A DNA stretch of 16,214 nt. Origin: CAVVYA01 sp964577835 (GTDB taxonomy: Bacteria > Pseudomonadota > Alphaproteobacteria > SMXQ01). Positions 6,817 to 14,847 of the stretch are shown here, in pieces; the stretch's first letter is position 1; each line of letters begins with the position of its first letter. Location: positions 1 to 16,214 of the forward strand of contig CAZOBN010000070.1 in the NCBI GenBank assembly GCA_964577835.1, written 5' to 3'. The notes beneath the pieces were generated by a model. That model saw nothing but the letters and a program-made list of their open reading frames with translations, made no database searches and was not told where the DNA came from. The position numbers and the translations under genes are program-made.

Positions 6817-9191
6817 CTAGCTGCGAAGGCTGCCGCCCGTCGCTTTGACGACGTTGGCGACGATCTTGTTCGCCACCGCCTCGATCTCGGCGTCGGTCAG
6901 CGTCGCCGTGGTCGGCTGCAGGCGGACGGAGATGGCGACCGACTTCTTGCCGGGCTCGACGCCCTTGCCTTCATAGACGTCGAACACGGTGACGTCCTCG
7001 ATCAGCGTTTTGTCGGCGCCGCGCGCGGCGCGCACGATCGTCTCGGCGGCCACCGACGCACCCACCACGAAGGCGAAGTCGCGCTCGACCGCCTGGAACG
7101 GCGACGGGTTGTAGGCGCCGCGGCCGCGCGCCTTGCCCTTGGGCGCCGGCACCAGGTTGAGATAGGCCTCGAAGGCGACCACCGGCCCCTTGATGTCGAA
7201 GGCGCGCAGCACGGCCGGATGCAGCTCGCCGAAATGAGCGAGCGCCGTCTGCGGGCCGAGCCTGAACGTGCCGGAGCGTCCCGGGTGAAACCACTTGGGC
7301 GCGTCCGCCGTCACCTGCAGGGAGCCGATCGGCGCGCCGGCGGCGGCGAGCGCGGCGATGGCGTCGGCCTTGGCATCGAACGCATCGACCGGTCGCGGAC
7401 GCGACAGCCAGTGGCGCGGGCCGCTCTCGCCGGTGCGCAACCCGGCGGCGGCGAGCGACTGCCCCGTGGACGTATCGTCGCGATAGGCGGGCCCCACCTC
7501 GAACAAGCCGTGGCTGGCGAAGCCGCGCGCCGCATTGCCGGCCGCGGCGGCGAGCAGCGGCACCACGGCCGAGGGCCGCATCACCGACAGATCGGCGCTG
7601 ATCGGATTGGCGAGCCTGAGCCGCGGATTCACCTCGGCGAACAGGGCGGCGAGATTTTCCGCCGTGAAGGAATAGGTCACGGCCTCGTGCAACCCGCGCG
7701 CGGCGAGCGCGCGCTTGGCGTCGCGGCCACGGCGTTGCGCTGCCGTCATCACCGGCCGCGGCATGGCGGACAGCCGGACGAACGGTGCCGACGGGATCTT
7801 GTCGTAGCCGTTGACGCGCAGGATTTCCTCGACCAGATCGGCTTCCATCGAGATGTCGTTGCGCCAGGTCGGCGTCACCGTGCGCAGACCGTCCGGCCCC
7901 TGCTCGACCGTGAAGCCGAGCGCGCGCAGGATCCGCGCGCTGTCGTCGAGCGGCAGATCGATGCCGCCCAGATGACGGACGCGGTCGGGCCTGAGCGTGA
8001 CCTGACGGGTCCTGTCGGGCACCTCGCCGGCGATCATTGGATCGCTCGCCTCGCCGCCGCACAGATCNNNNNNNNNNGGCTCGCCGGATCGACCCAGCGC
8101 TCGAACCGGTAGCGCGCGTCGGATTCGATTCCGAGCTTGCGTCCCGTCGCCGCGGTGCGCAGCGGATCGAACAGGGCCGATTCGAGCACCACGGTGCGGG
8201 TCGCCTCGGTGCAGCCGGAGGATTCGCCGCCGATGACGCCGCCGAGGCTGAGCACGCCGTCGTCGTCGGCGATCACCGTCATGCCGTCGTCGAGCTCATA
8301 GCTCTTGCCGTTGAGGGCGGCGAGCCGCTCGCCCTTGCGCGACAGGCGCACATGGAGATGGCCCGCCAGCGTATCGGCGTCGAACACATGCAGCGGACGG
8401 GCGCGATCGATGGCGAAGAAGTTGGTGATGTCGACCAGGGCCGAGATCGGCCGCAGGCCCACGGCCAGCAGGCGCTTCTGCAGCCACTCCGGGCTCGGCC
8501 CGTTCTTCACGTTGCGGATGACGCGGGAGACGAACGCCGGGCAGGCGGTAGACGCCTCGCCCGGCAGGCGCAAAGTGACGCCGACCGGACTCTTGAACCG
8601 GCCAGGCACCGCGCCGGAGGAAAGCGGCTTGAGATCGCCATAGCCGGCGGCGGCGAGATCGCGGGCGATGCCGTGCACGCCCAGGCAGTCGCCGCGATTG
8701 GGCGTGATGGAGACGTCGATCACCGGATCGCCGACGCCGAGCACCGCGGCGGCCGACTGGCCGACCGGGGCATTCGCCGGCAATTCGATGATGCCGTCGT
8801 GATCCTCGCCTAGACCGAGCTCGCGCGCGGAGCACAGCATGCCGGCGCTTTCGACGCCCCGAATCACGCCCTTCTTGAGATCGACGCCGGTGCCGGGGAT
8901 ATGGGTGCCGGCCGGCGCGAACACGCCCTTCATGCCGGCATGCGCGTTGGGCGCGCCGCACACAACCTGGACCTTGTCCTTGCCGGTGTCGACGACGCAG
9001 ACGCGCAATCGGTCGGCATTGGGATGCTTGTCGGCCGAAATCACATGGCCGACGATGAAGGGCGCCAGTGTCCTGGCGCGGTCCTCGATGCCCTCGACCT
9101 CGAGGCCGAGCGCGGTCAGGCCCCGCACGATGTCGTCGAGCGGCCGATCGGTTTCGAGATGATCCCTGAGCCAGGCGAAAGTGAATTTCAT
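6817..9191 (-). CDS. pheT: Phenylalanyl-tRNA synthetase beta subunit, interrupted by an assembly gap
   Basis: PheT pairs with PheS in the heterotetrameric enzyme that charges tRNA-Phe. The first 371 residues (9191-8079) contain the N-terminal domain (MKFTFAWLRDHLETDR), the OB-fold tRNA-binding B1 domain (IVGHVISADKHPNADRLRVC) and the B3/B4 editing domain. After 10 Ns, 416 residues (8067-6817) give the rest of B5, the catalytic-like core and the C-terminal FDX-ACB anticodon-binding domain (FQAVERDFAFVV onward). With about 13 residues missing in the gap the total is about 800, normal for the family. The two halves are in different frames across the Ns as written, so the gene is probably intact and the gap is only a placeholder. 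The start has GGAGGGG five bases upstream and overlaps the pheS stop (ATGA). A conserved Gly near the gap reads Trp (W366). Confidence 0.95.
8068..8077. other. Assembly gap of 10 Ns inside pheT
   Basis: Ten undetermined bases. The reading frame entering the gap ends at RFERWVDPAS plus one base, and the frame leaving it begins DLCGGEASDP. Joining these needs a gap of 3n+2 bases; 10 does not fit. In the family about 14 residues separate VDPA from the (D/I)CGG motif, so roughly 38 bases are probably missing. That estimate rests on remembered family sequences. Confidence 0.9.
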
Positions 9192-10288
9192 CGCACCCCT
9201 CCGCCGGGCAACGCAAGGCTCGGCATATCGAGCGCGGTGAACCCGTAATGCTTGAGCCAGCGCAGGTCGGCCTCGAAGAAGGTGCGCAGATCCGGGATGC
9301 CGTGCTTCAGCATGGCGAGACGCTCGATGCCCATGCCGAAGGCGAAGCCCTGATATTCGGAGGCGTCGATGCCGCAGTTGGTCAGCACGTTGGGATGCAC
9401 CATGCCGGCGCCGAGAATCTCCAGCCAATCTTGCCGATCCGGGGCGTCTCCGGCGCCGATCTTGAGCTCGCCGCCCTTGCGCGAGCAGCCGATGTCCACT
9501 TCGCAGGACGGCTCGGTGAACGGGAAGTAGCTGGGGCGCAGGCGGATCGGCACGTCGTCGACCTCGAAGAAGGCGGACAGGAATTCGATCAGGCAGCCCT
9601 TCAGATGGCCCATGTGGGTCGCGCGGTCGATCACCAGGCCCTCGATCTGATGGAACATCGGCGTATGGGTCATGTCCGAATCGCAGCGGTAGGTGCGGCC
9701 CATGGCGATGATGCGGTGCGGCGGCGGCGCCGACATCATGGTGCGGATCTGCACCGGCGAGGGGTGGGTGCGCAGCAGCTTGCGCATGCCGTCCGGCCCC
9801 GGCTCGAAATAGAACGTGTCGTGCATCTGGCGCGCTGGGTGCTCGGGCGGGATGTTGAGCGCGGTGAAATTGTGGAAATCGTCCTCGATGTCCGGACCCT
9901 CGGCGAGCGTGAAGCCCATCTCGCCGAAGATGGCGCAGAGCTCGTCCATGGTCTGGCTGATCGGATGGATGGTGCCCGCCGCTTCGGAGCGCGCCGGCAG
10001 GGTGACGTCGATGCGCTCGGCGGCGAGCTTGGCATCGAGCGCCGCGGCGCCGAGCGCTTCCTTGCGCGCCTCGATGGCGGCGGTGATCTCGTCCTTCAGG
10101 GCATTGACCGCCTGGCCGCGGGTCTTGCGTTCCTCGGGTGCCAACGTGCCGAGATCCTTCATCAGCGCGGTGATGCGGCCCTTGCGCCCGAGCGCGTCGA
10201 CACGCACCGCTTCGAGCGCGTCGAGCGAGCCGGTGCTGGCCAGGGTGTCGGCGATCTCCTTGCGCAGAGATTCGATTTGATCGGTCAT
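9188..10288 (-). CDS. pheS: Phenylalanyl-tRNA synthetase alpha subunit
   Basis: PheS is the catalytic subunit that activates phenylalanine and attaches it to tRNA-Phe. The 366-residue product has an N-terminal coiled coil (residues about 1-85, MTDQIESLRKEI onward) used to bind tRNA, then the class II core: motif 1 region around HPISQTMDEL, motif 2 (MGRTYRCDSDMTHTPMFHQI) and motif 3 (FAFGMGIERLAMLKHGIPDL). Length is normal. The ATG at 10288 is preferred; the frame continues seven codons to a TTG that lies in the A/T tract of a hairpin. No strong ribosome-binding site is visible. The stop overlaps the pheT start by four bases, so the subunits are coupled. A terminator-like hairpin lies just upstream, so expression may depend on read-through. 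Confidence 0.97.
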   Translation of the reverse strand: MTDQIESLRKEIADTLASTGSLDALEAVRVDALGRKGRITALMKDLGTLAPEERKTRGQAVNALKDEITAAIEARKEALGAAALDAKLAAERIDVTLPARSEAAGTIHPISQTMDELCAIFGEMGFTLAEGPDIEDDFHNFTALNIPPEHPARQMHDTFYFEPGPDGMRKLLRTHPSPVQIRTMMSAPPPHRIIAMGRTYRCDSDMTHTPMFHQIEGLVIDRATHMGHLKGCLIEFLSAFFEVDDVPIRLRPSYFPFTEPSCEVDIGCSRKGGELKIGAGDAPDRQDWLEILGAGMVHPNVLTNCGIDASEYQGFAFGMGIERLAMLKHGIPDLRTFFEADLRWLKHYGFTALDMPSLALPGGGVR

Positions 10289-10306
10289 GCGACGTTTAGA
10301 TCCGTT

Positions 10307-10340
10307 CAAAACAAAAGGGGCCGTCCGGCGGACAGCCCCT
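10307..10340 (-). terminator. Terminator or attenuator hairpin between rplT and pheS
   Basis: On the minus strand, bases 10340-10316 form a stem of AGGGGC, one mismatch, then GTCC around a 3-base loop, followed by TTTTGTTTTGAA (10315-10307 region). This is a strong intrinsic-terminator shape. Its T-tract ends only about 18 bases before the pheS ATG, leaving no room for a separate promoter in between. Confidence 0.75.
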
Positions 10341-10351
10341 GTTCAATCAAA

Positions 10352-10377
10352 CCTGAAAGCCGTGTGTGGTTTTCAGG
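10352..10377 (-). repeat. Inverted repeat over the rplT stop codon
   Basis: CCTGAAA (10352-10358) and TTTCAGG (10371-10377) are a perfect 7-bp inverted repeat with a 12-base loop. It spans the rplT stop codon and precedes the terminator-like hairpin by 11 bases. It has no T-tract of its own. It may be part of the rplT-pheS leader structure. Confidence 0.5.
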
Positions 10378-10738
10378 CGGCCTTGACGAGGGCAGCCCGC
10401 GCGTGGTTGACCAACTCGGCAAACGACTCGGGATTGCGCACGGCGATATCGGACAGCACCTTGCGGTCGAGATCGACGCCGCCCTTCTTCAGGCCGTCGA
10501 TGAACTGCGCGTAGGTCAGGCCGTTCATGCGCGCGGCGGCATTGATGCGCTGAATCCACAGGCTGCGGAAATCGCGCTTCTTGTTGCGCCGGTCGCGATA
10601 GGCATATTGCAGCCCCTTCTCGACCTTCTCGATCGCGATGCGGAAATTGGTGCCGCCACGGCCGCGGTAACCGCTGGCCATATCGATAATTTTCTTATGG
10701 CGGGCATGGGTGGTAACACCGCGTTTGACGCGAGCCAT
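10373..10738 (-). CDS. rplT: 50S ribosomal protein L20
   Basis: This is bL20, a large-subunit protein binding 23S rRNA early in assembly and often repressing its own operon. The 121-residue product begins MARVKRGVTTHARHKKII and has the long basic helix region with GYRGRGGTNFRIAIEKVEKG, AYRDRRNKKRDFRSLWIQRINAAAR (the family signature) and the globular C-terminal domain. The length is normal. AAGGAG about 7 bases upstream marks the start. The gene follows rpmI after 11 bases, so they form one unit. Confidence 0.98.
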   Translation of the reverse strand: MARVKRGVTTHARHKKIIDMASGYRGRGGTNFRIAIEKVEKGLQYAYRDRRNKKRDFRSLWIQRINAAARMNGLTYAQFIDGLKKGGVDLDRKVLSDIAVRNPESFAELVNHARAALVKAA

Positions 10739-10749
10739 CGGTCGACTCC

Positions 10750-10950
10750 TTAGGCGTAAGGCAGGAAGAAATCTTTAATCAGGCGCGCATCGCCGTACTG
10801 CAGCACTTTGGTGCCGCGCGCGGTGCGCTTCATCTTCTGGCTGCGCTTGCGCAGACCGTGGCGCTTCAGGGCGTGACCTGCGACGACTTTGCCGGTGGCG
10901 GTCACTTTGAAACGCTTCTTGGCGCCGCTCTTGGACTTCAGTTTCGGCAT
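10750..10950 (-). CDS. rpmI: 50S ribosomal protein L35
   Basis: This is bL35, a small basic protein of the large ribosomal subunit. The 66-residue product begins MPKLKSKSGAKKRFKVTATG and carries the basic KRHGLRKRSQKMKR segment. I place the start at 10950, with GAGGA five bases upstream and the canonical MPK N-terminus. The frame extends 16 codons further upstream, but that stretch has no family similarity and lies in the 5' leader. It is the first gene of the rpmI-rplT-pheS-pheT cluster; infC, its common upstream partner, lies about 3.9 kb away beyond an ABC transporter operon. Confidence 0.97.
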   Translation of the reverse strand: MPKLKSKSGAKKRFKVTATGKVVAGHALKRHGLRKRSQKMKRTARGTKVLQYGDARLIKDFFLPYA

Positions 10951-11346
10951 GTTGTCCTCATACGGCCAGACGCGGCCTGCATCGGGCCCATAAATCATAA
11001 TCGGCTGAAAAACGAATCCGGCCTGTTGGAAGGCGGCGAACTCGCCGGCGGGGCGGCTGGCGCGCTCATGCGACCGGCGGCCGCACGCGCGCGGCCGACC
11101 CGGCCGAGGCAGGGGTTATACCGACTCGCTTGGGCAAATGCAAGGCCGCCGTCCGGACGAAGTTTCCGGCTTTTTCAGGAGCTTATACCAGTCTGACCGG
11201 TGTCTGGCGAGAGCCTCGCCGTTGTTTTGCCGTCCCTCGGCTGCTAGGCTGCCGCCACAAGGGAGCCGCCAGCGGCCGCGACAGAAAAACAGCCCGAGTC
11301 ATTCGGGCCGGCGCCGTTGGCCACTTTCATCAAGGAGACCGGGACC
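10951..11346. other. 396-bp divergent intergenic region between rpmI and the ABC operon
   Basis: No convincing gene is seen here. It holds the rpmI promoter candidate (11115-11143, minus), a GC-rich rpmI leader containing small hairpins such as GGCGA-GT-TCGCC, and on the plus side a weak promoter candidate: TTGTTT (11222-11227), 17 bases, TAGGCT (11245-11250). AAGGAG (11332-11337) serves the binding-protein gene at 11347. The plus-strand promoter is low confidence. Confidence 0.5.
11115..11143 (-). promoter_or_regulatory. Probable sigma-70-type promoter of rpmI-rplT-pheST
   Basis: Read on the minus strand: TTGCAT (11143-11138), a 17-base spacer, then TATAAC (11120-11115). Both boxes match the housekeeping consensus well and the spacing is optimal. 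Transcription would start near 11108, giving rpmI a leader of about 158 bases. Confidence 0.6.
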
Positions 11347-12321
11347 ATGACCGCCAAACGTCATTCGTGCGCCCTCTTTGCCATCGCTGCCGCTGCCATG
11401 CTATCGCTCGCCGGCACGGCGCTTGCCGCCGACAAGGTCAAGCTCGCCAGCAGCCAGCGCGGCGCCTGGGATACCACGCTGGTGCAGTTCGGCGCCGACA
11501 AGGGCATCTTCGCCAAGCACGGCATCGAGCTCGATATCAGTTGGACGGCGGGCGGGGCCGATACCCAGCAGGCCGTGATCTCGGGCGCGCTCGACATCGG
11601 CATCGCCACCGGCACGCTGGGCGTGCTCGGCGCTCATGCCCAGAAGGCGCCGATCCGCATCATCAGCGCCCAGATGACCGGCTCACCCGACATCTACTGG
11701 TACGCCACGACGAAGAGCGGCATCAAAACGGTCAAGGACTGGAACGGCAAGAAGGTCGGCTACTCGCGGCCGGGCTCCTCGACCCATCTGCTCAGCCAGT
11801 CGCTGGCGGCGGCGGCCGGCATCAAGGCCGAGTTCATCGCCAGCGGCAGCCCACCCGCGACGCTCACCCAGGTCATGTCCGGCCAGATCGACGTCGGCTG
11901 GTCGGTGCCGCCGCTCGGTTTCGACCAGATCGAGGCGGGCAACATCGTCGTGGTCGGCAAAGGCAACGACGCGCCGGGCGTCGCCGAGCAGACGGTGCGC
12001 GTGAACGTGGCCAACCTCAATTTCCTCAAGAGCAAGCGCGACGTGGCGCGGCGCTTCCTGATGGCGTACGAGGAAACCATCAATTGGGCCTATGCCAGCG
12101 ACGAGGTGCTGAAGCCCTTCGCCGAGATGAACAAGGTGACGGTCGCCCAGGCCAAGCAGGCGCGCGACCAGTTCTATCCCAAATCGACCCTGCGCCTGGC
12201 GCCGATCGGCGGTCTCGAACAGACCATGAAGGAAGCCATCGAGTTCAAGCGTATCCGCGAGCCGCTGACCAAGCAGCAGATCGACGAGATGATCGACATC
12301 GTCTACGAGCCGAAGGGCTGA
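11347..12321 (+). CDS. ABC transporter periplasmic substrate-binding protein, NitT/TauT (SsuA/NMT1-like) type
   Basis: This 324-residue protein is the soluble receptor of the importer encoded downstream. It has a clear signal peptide: basic MTAKRH, a hydrophobic Ala/Leu core, and a TALA-ADK cleavage site near residue 27; there is no lipobox cysteine. The mature part resembles the NMT1/SsuA fold: KLASSQRGAWDTTLVQFGAD, GIFAKHGIELDI, a short ISGALDIGIATGT strand-helix, and the DWNGKKVGYSRPGSSTH hinge region. These proteins bind nitrate, sulfonates, taurine, aromatic acids or pyrimidine precursors; the ligand cannot be decided here. The ATG at 11347 has AAGGAG 9 bases upstream; an ATG ten codons earlier would precede that site. 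It is first in a four-gene operon. Confidence 0.92.
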   Translation: MTAKRHSCALFAIAAAAMLSLAGTALAADKVKLASSQRGAWDTTLVQFGADKGIFAKHGIELDISWTAGGADTQQAVISGALDIGIATGTLGVLGAHAQKAPIRIISAQMTGSPDIYWYATTKSGIKTVKDWNGKKVGYSRPGSSTHLLSQSLAAAAGIKAEFIASGSPPATLTQVMSGQIDVGWSVPPLGFDQIEAGNIVVVGKGNDAPGVAEQTVRVNVANLNFLKSKRDVARRFLMAYEETINWAYASDEVLKPFAEMNKVTVAQAKQARDQFYPKSTLRLAPIGGLEQTMKEAIEFKRIREPLTKQQIDEMIDIVYEPKG

Positions 12322-12358
12322 GGCGCGCGACCGGCAAGCGGCTCGTGGCGGCCTCATC

Positions 12359-13096
12359 ATGAGCAAGGCAGGCCTCGCCAGCCTCGCGGTTTTGGCCGTG
12401 CTGCTGGCGGCGGCGGAGGTCGCGGTGCGTGGCGGAGCGGTCTCGCCGTTCATGCTGGCGCCGCCCAGCGCCGTGGCGACGTCTACCCTGCGGCTGTTCG
12501 CCGAGGACCATCTGCTGCGGCGCTTCGTCGCCACCTTCGGCATGTGCCTGGCGGCGACCGGGGCGGCGGCAGCCATCGGCGTGCCGCTCGGCTGGCTGCT
12601 CTATCGCAAGCGGCTGCTCGGCGATGCCTACGAGGCCTGGCTCGGAGCCTTGTTCTCGGCGCCGCTCATCCTGCTCTATCCGCTGTTCCTGGTGATCCTC
12701 GGGCGCAACGCCTGGACCATCATCGTCATCGGCTTCGTCGCCGGCATCGTTCCCATCGTGCTCAAGACACGCGAGGCGCTGCTCGGCGTGCCGCGCGTGC
12801 TGATCCATGTCGGCCGCACGTTCAACCTGACCGAGCGGCAGGTGTTCTGGAAGGTGATGTTCCCGGCCGCGACGCCGACCATCTTCACGGGCGTCAGGCT
12901 CGGCCTAATCTACAGCCTGATCAATATCGTCGGCATCGAGTTCCTGATCGATTTCGGCGGACTCGGGCAGTTGGTGGCGGAAACTCACGAGCGCTACGAC
13001 ATCGCCGGCATGTACGGCGCCATCGCGTTCGTGATCACCGTGAGCGTCGTGTTCTTCTGGCTGATCGGATGGATCGAGCGATGGCGACGGCTATAG
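12359..13096 (+). CDS. ABC transporter permease, NitT/TauT (TauC/SsuC-like), first subunit
   Basis: This 245-residue inner-membrane permease has about six hydrophobic segments (around residues 5-23, 58-82, 95-114, 118-136, 180-200 and 217-239). The cytoplasmic EAA loop that docks on the ATPase is at about 138-170 (REALLGVPRVLIHVGRTFNL and on to the Phe-Pro-Ala-Ala end), with the invariant glycine G152. It lies 37 bases after the binding-protein gene, and its end overlaps the second permease by 16 bases. The start lacks a strong ribosome-binding site. It is somewhat shorter than the second permease at the N-terminus. Two different permease genes imply a heterodimeric channel, whereas TauC/SsuC systems usually have one. 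Confidence 0.9.
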   Translation: MSKAGLASLAVLAVLLAAAEVAVRGGAVSPFMLAPPSAVATSTLRLFAEDHLLRRFVATFGMCLAATGAAAAIGVPLGWLLYRKRLLGDAYEAWLGALFSAPLILLYPLFLVILGRNAWTIIVIGFVAGIVPIVLKTREALLGVPRVLIHVGRTFNLTERQVFWKVMFPAATPTIFTGVRLGLIYSLINIVGIEFLIDFGGLGQLVAETHERYDIAGMYGAIAFVITVSVVFFWLIGWIERWRRL

Positions 13097-13878
13097 GCCC
13101 CGCGCGCGGCAGCGCGGCGAATCCATTCAACCGCCCGCTGCTGCGCGTGCGGCTGGTGACGATCGCCGTCGTCGTCGCGGCCTGGGAAGCACTGGCCCAT
13201 TCCGGCCTGTTCTACAAGGACGTCATCCCCTCCTCGGTGGCGGTGGCGCAGGCCGTGGTGCGGCAACTGTCCGCCGCATCGTTCTACCAGCACCTCGCGA
13301 CCACTGCGATGGAAGTGGCGGCGGGCTTCGCCATCGCGCTCGTCGTCGGCATCGGGCTCGGCATCCTGTTCGGCGCGCGCAAATTCGCCGGAAAAGTCGC
13401 GGAGCCCTTCGTGCAGTATCTGGCGTCGGCGCCCAAGATCATCTTCCTGCCGATCCTGATGATCCTGTTCGGCATCCACGAAGGCTCCAAGATCGCGATG
13501 GGCGCCCTGTCGGCGTTTTTCCCGATCGCGATCTCGACGACAGCCGGGATGCTGACGATCAATCCAGTGCTGATCCGTGTCGGGCACAACTTCAAGGCCT
13601 CGACTTGGCAGATGGTGCGCAAGATCTATCTGCCCGCCCTGGTGGTGCCGATCATTTCCGGCATGCGGCTCGGCCTTGGCGTCGCCATCATCGGCGTGCT
13701 GCTCGGCGAGGTGAAGCTGGCGAACCGTGGGCTCGGCTTTCTCGCCATTCAGCACTACAACACCTTTCAGATCGCGGACATGTATGCGGTTCTCATGATC
13801 ATCTTCGCGCTCGCCGTGCTGGCCAACGAGGCCATGACCCGGCTCAATCCGCGCCATGCGCGCGTCAGCCGGCCATGA
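13081..13878 (+). CDS. ABC transporter permease, NitT/TauT (TauC/SsuC-like), second subunit
   Basis: This 265-residue permease has a first hydrophobic segment at about residues 24-40, the WEALAHSGLFYKDVIPSS opening typical of the family, further helices near 75-97, 117-131, 137-158, 185-208 and 233-250, and an EAA loop around 157-190 (VGHNFKASTWQMVRKIYLPA). The ATG at 13081 is selected: it overlaps the end of the first permease by 16 bases and gives the normal length; the frame stays open far upstream, but that stretch is a shadow of the first permease. Its stop overlaps the ATPase start (ATGA). It presumably pairs with the first permease. Confidence 0.9.
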   Translation: MATAIGPARGSAANPFNRPLLRVRLVTIAVVVAAWEALAHSGLFYKDVIPSSVAVAQAVVRQLSAASFYQHLATTAMEVAAGFAIALVVGIGLGILFGARKFAGKVAEPFVQYLASAPKIIFLPILMILFGIHEGSKIAMGALSAFFPIAISTTAGMLTINPVLIRVGHNFKASTWQMVRKIYLPALVVPIISGMRLGLGVAIIGVLLGEVKLANRGLGFLAIQHYNTFQIADMYAVLMIIFALAVLANEAMTRLNPRHARVSRP

Positions 13879-14720
13879 AACAGTTTCAATCGACGGATGC
13901 CGGCGTGTCCGGCCAAGCGGCGAGCCTGCTCGCGGTGCGCGATGTGTCGAAGAGCTTTGCGGTGACGAGCGGTGCCGCGGTCAAGGCGCTCGACGGCGTA
14001 TCGCTCGAGGTCCATCAGGGCGAGTTCGTCGCCGTGATCGGGCCATCGGGGTGCGGCAAGACCACCCTGTTCGGCATCATTGGCGGCTTGGTCACCGACT
14101 ATGACGGCGAGGTGCTGCTCAGCGGCCGGCGGATCGAGAGCGGCCATGGCGACATCGGCATGGTGTTCCAGGAGGAATCCACCTTTCCTTGGCGCACCAC
14201 CTTGCAGAACGTCATGTTCCCGATGGAAGTCACCGGCATGCCACGGAAGGAGCGCGAGGAACGGGCGCGCCATTTCGTCCGCCTGGTCGGACTCGAAGGC
14301 TTTGAAGACCGTTTTCCGGCGGAGCTGTCGGGCGGCATGAAGCAGAGAACGGCGATCGCCCGCACGCTCGCTTACGAGCCGAAAATCCTGCTGATGGACG
14401 AGCCGTTCGGCGCGCTCGACGAACAGACGCGCATGCTGCTCGGCGACAAGATCCTGCAGATCTGGCGCGAGCTCGAACAGACCACCCTTTTGATCACCCA
14501 CAACATCACGGAAGCGGTGCAGCTCGCCGACCGCGTCGTGGTCATGAGCTTCCGGCCCGGGCGCATCAAGGAAACCATCACCATCGATCTGCCGCGGCCG
14601 CGCACCTCGGAGATCATCGCGACGCCGGCGTTCGGCGCCTACGTGGCGCGCATCTGGCAATTGCTGCGCGAAGAGGCGCTCCGCGGCATGAGCGAGAGCG
14701 AGAACGCCGCGCGCAAGTAA
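13875..14720 (+). CDS. ABC transporter ATP-binding protein, NitT/TauT (SsuB/TauB-like)
   Basis: This 281-residue cytoplasmic ATPase drives the importer. All core motifs are intact: Walker A GPSGCGKTT (residues 56-64), Q-loop MVFQEE, signature LSGGMKQR (from residue 151), Walker B ILLMDEP with D175 and catalytic E176, a D-loop (GALDEQTR) and the switch histidine in LLITHNITEAV. The PWRT sequence after the Q-loop is typical of the nitrate/sulfonate/taurine branch. A roughly 17-residue N-terminal tail precedes the domain. The start overlaps the permease stop by four bases. The operon ends here, 127 bases before the convergent infC stop. Confidence 0.95.
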   Translation: MKQFQSTDAGVSGQAASLLAVRDVSKSFAVTSGAAVKALDGVSLEVHQGEFVAVIGPSGCGKTTLFGIIGGLVTDYDGEVLLSGRRIESGHGDIGMVFQEESTFPWRTTLQNVMFPMEVTGMPRKEREERARHFVRLVGLEGFEDRFPAELSGGMKQRTAIARTLAYEPKILLMDEPFGALDEQTRMLLGDKILQIWRELEQTTLLITHNITEAVQLADRVVVMSFRPGRIKETITIDLPRPRTSEIIATPAFGAYVARIWQLLREEALRGMSESENAARK

Positions 14721-14726
14721 CGGACA

Positions 14727-14786
14727 TCAGATCCCCGGGTCGACGATGATCTCGCCGGTCACCGCCGCCACGAAGGTTGAACTGTC
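14727..14786 (-). pseudogene. Possible C-terminal remnant of a short-chain dehydrogenase
   Basis: On the minus strand one frame reads DSSTFVAAVTGEIIVDPGI and then TGA (14727-14729). This loosely resembles the last residues of SDR enzymes (S-S-F-V-T-G...V-D-G-G-I). No SDR sequence is visible upstream, where the infC terminator hairpin begins. It is short and could be chance; I would not call it a gene. Confidence 0.2.
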
Positions 14787-14798
14787 GGTCGAACGACA

Positions 14799-14820
14799 AC
14801 GGCGCGCCGAAGCGCGCCGT
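14799..14820 (-). terminator. Terminator hairpin of infC with UUCG tetraloop
   Basis: Bases 14799-14807 (acggcgcgc) and 14812-14820 (gcgcgccgt) pair perfectly over 9 bp. On the minus strand the loop is C(TTCG)G, an exceptionally stable tetraloop. It is 27 bases after the infC stop; the following T-content is weak (TGTCGTT). It may also stop the convergent ABC operon transcript. Confidence 0.75.
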
Positions 14821-14847
14821 CGCTAGGCTCGATGGAAGCGTGGAGCC

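Noticed and set aside
7219..8112. Plus-strand open frames opposite pheT
   Set aside because: Low-complexity antisense frames, one of them crossing the N gap; no protein features.
9248..10753. 501-residue plus-strand open frame opposite pheS and rplT
   Set aside because: It is a shadow of two conserved minus-strand genes and has no recognisable domain or start signal.
10951..10998. 16-codon extension of L35
   Set aside because: No family similarity; the canonical MPKLK start at 10950 has a good ribosome-binding site.
12544..13080. Upstream extension of the second permease
   Set aside because: It overlaps the first permease in another frame and reads as Arg-rich shadow; the ATG at 13081 gives the expected length.
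13605..13874. Upstream extension of the ATPase
   Set aside because: It lies inside the second permease; the ATGA overlap at 13875 is the normal coupled start.
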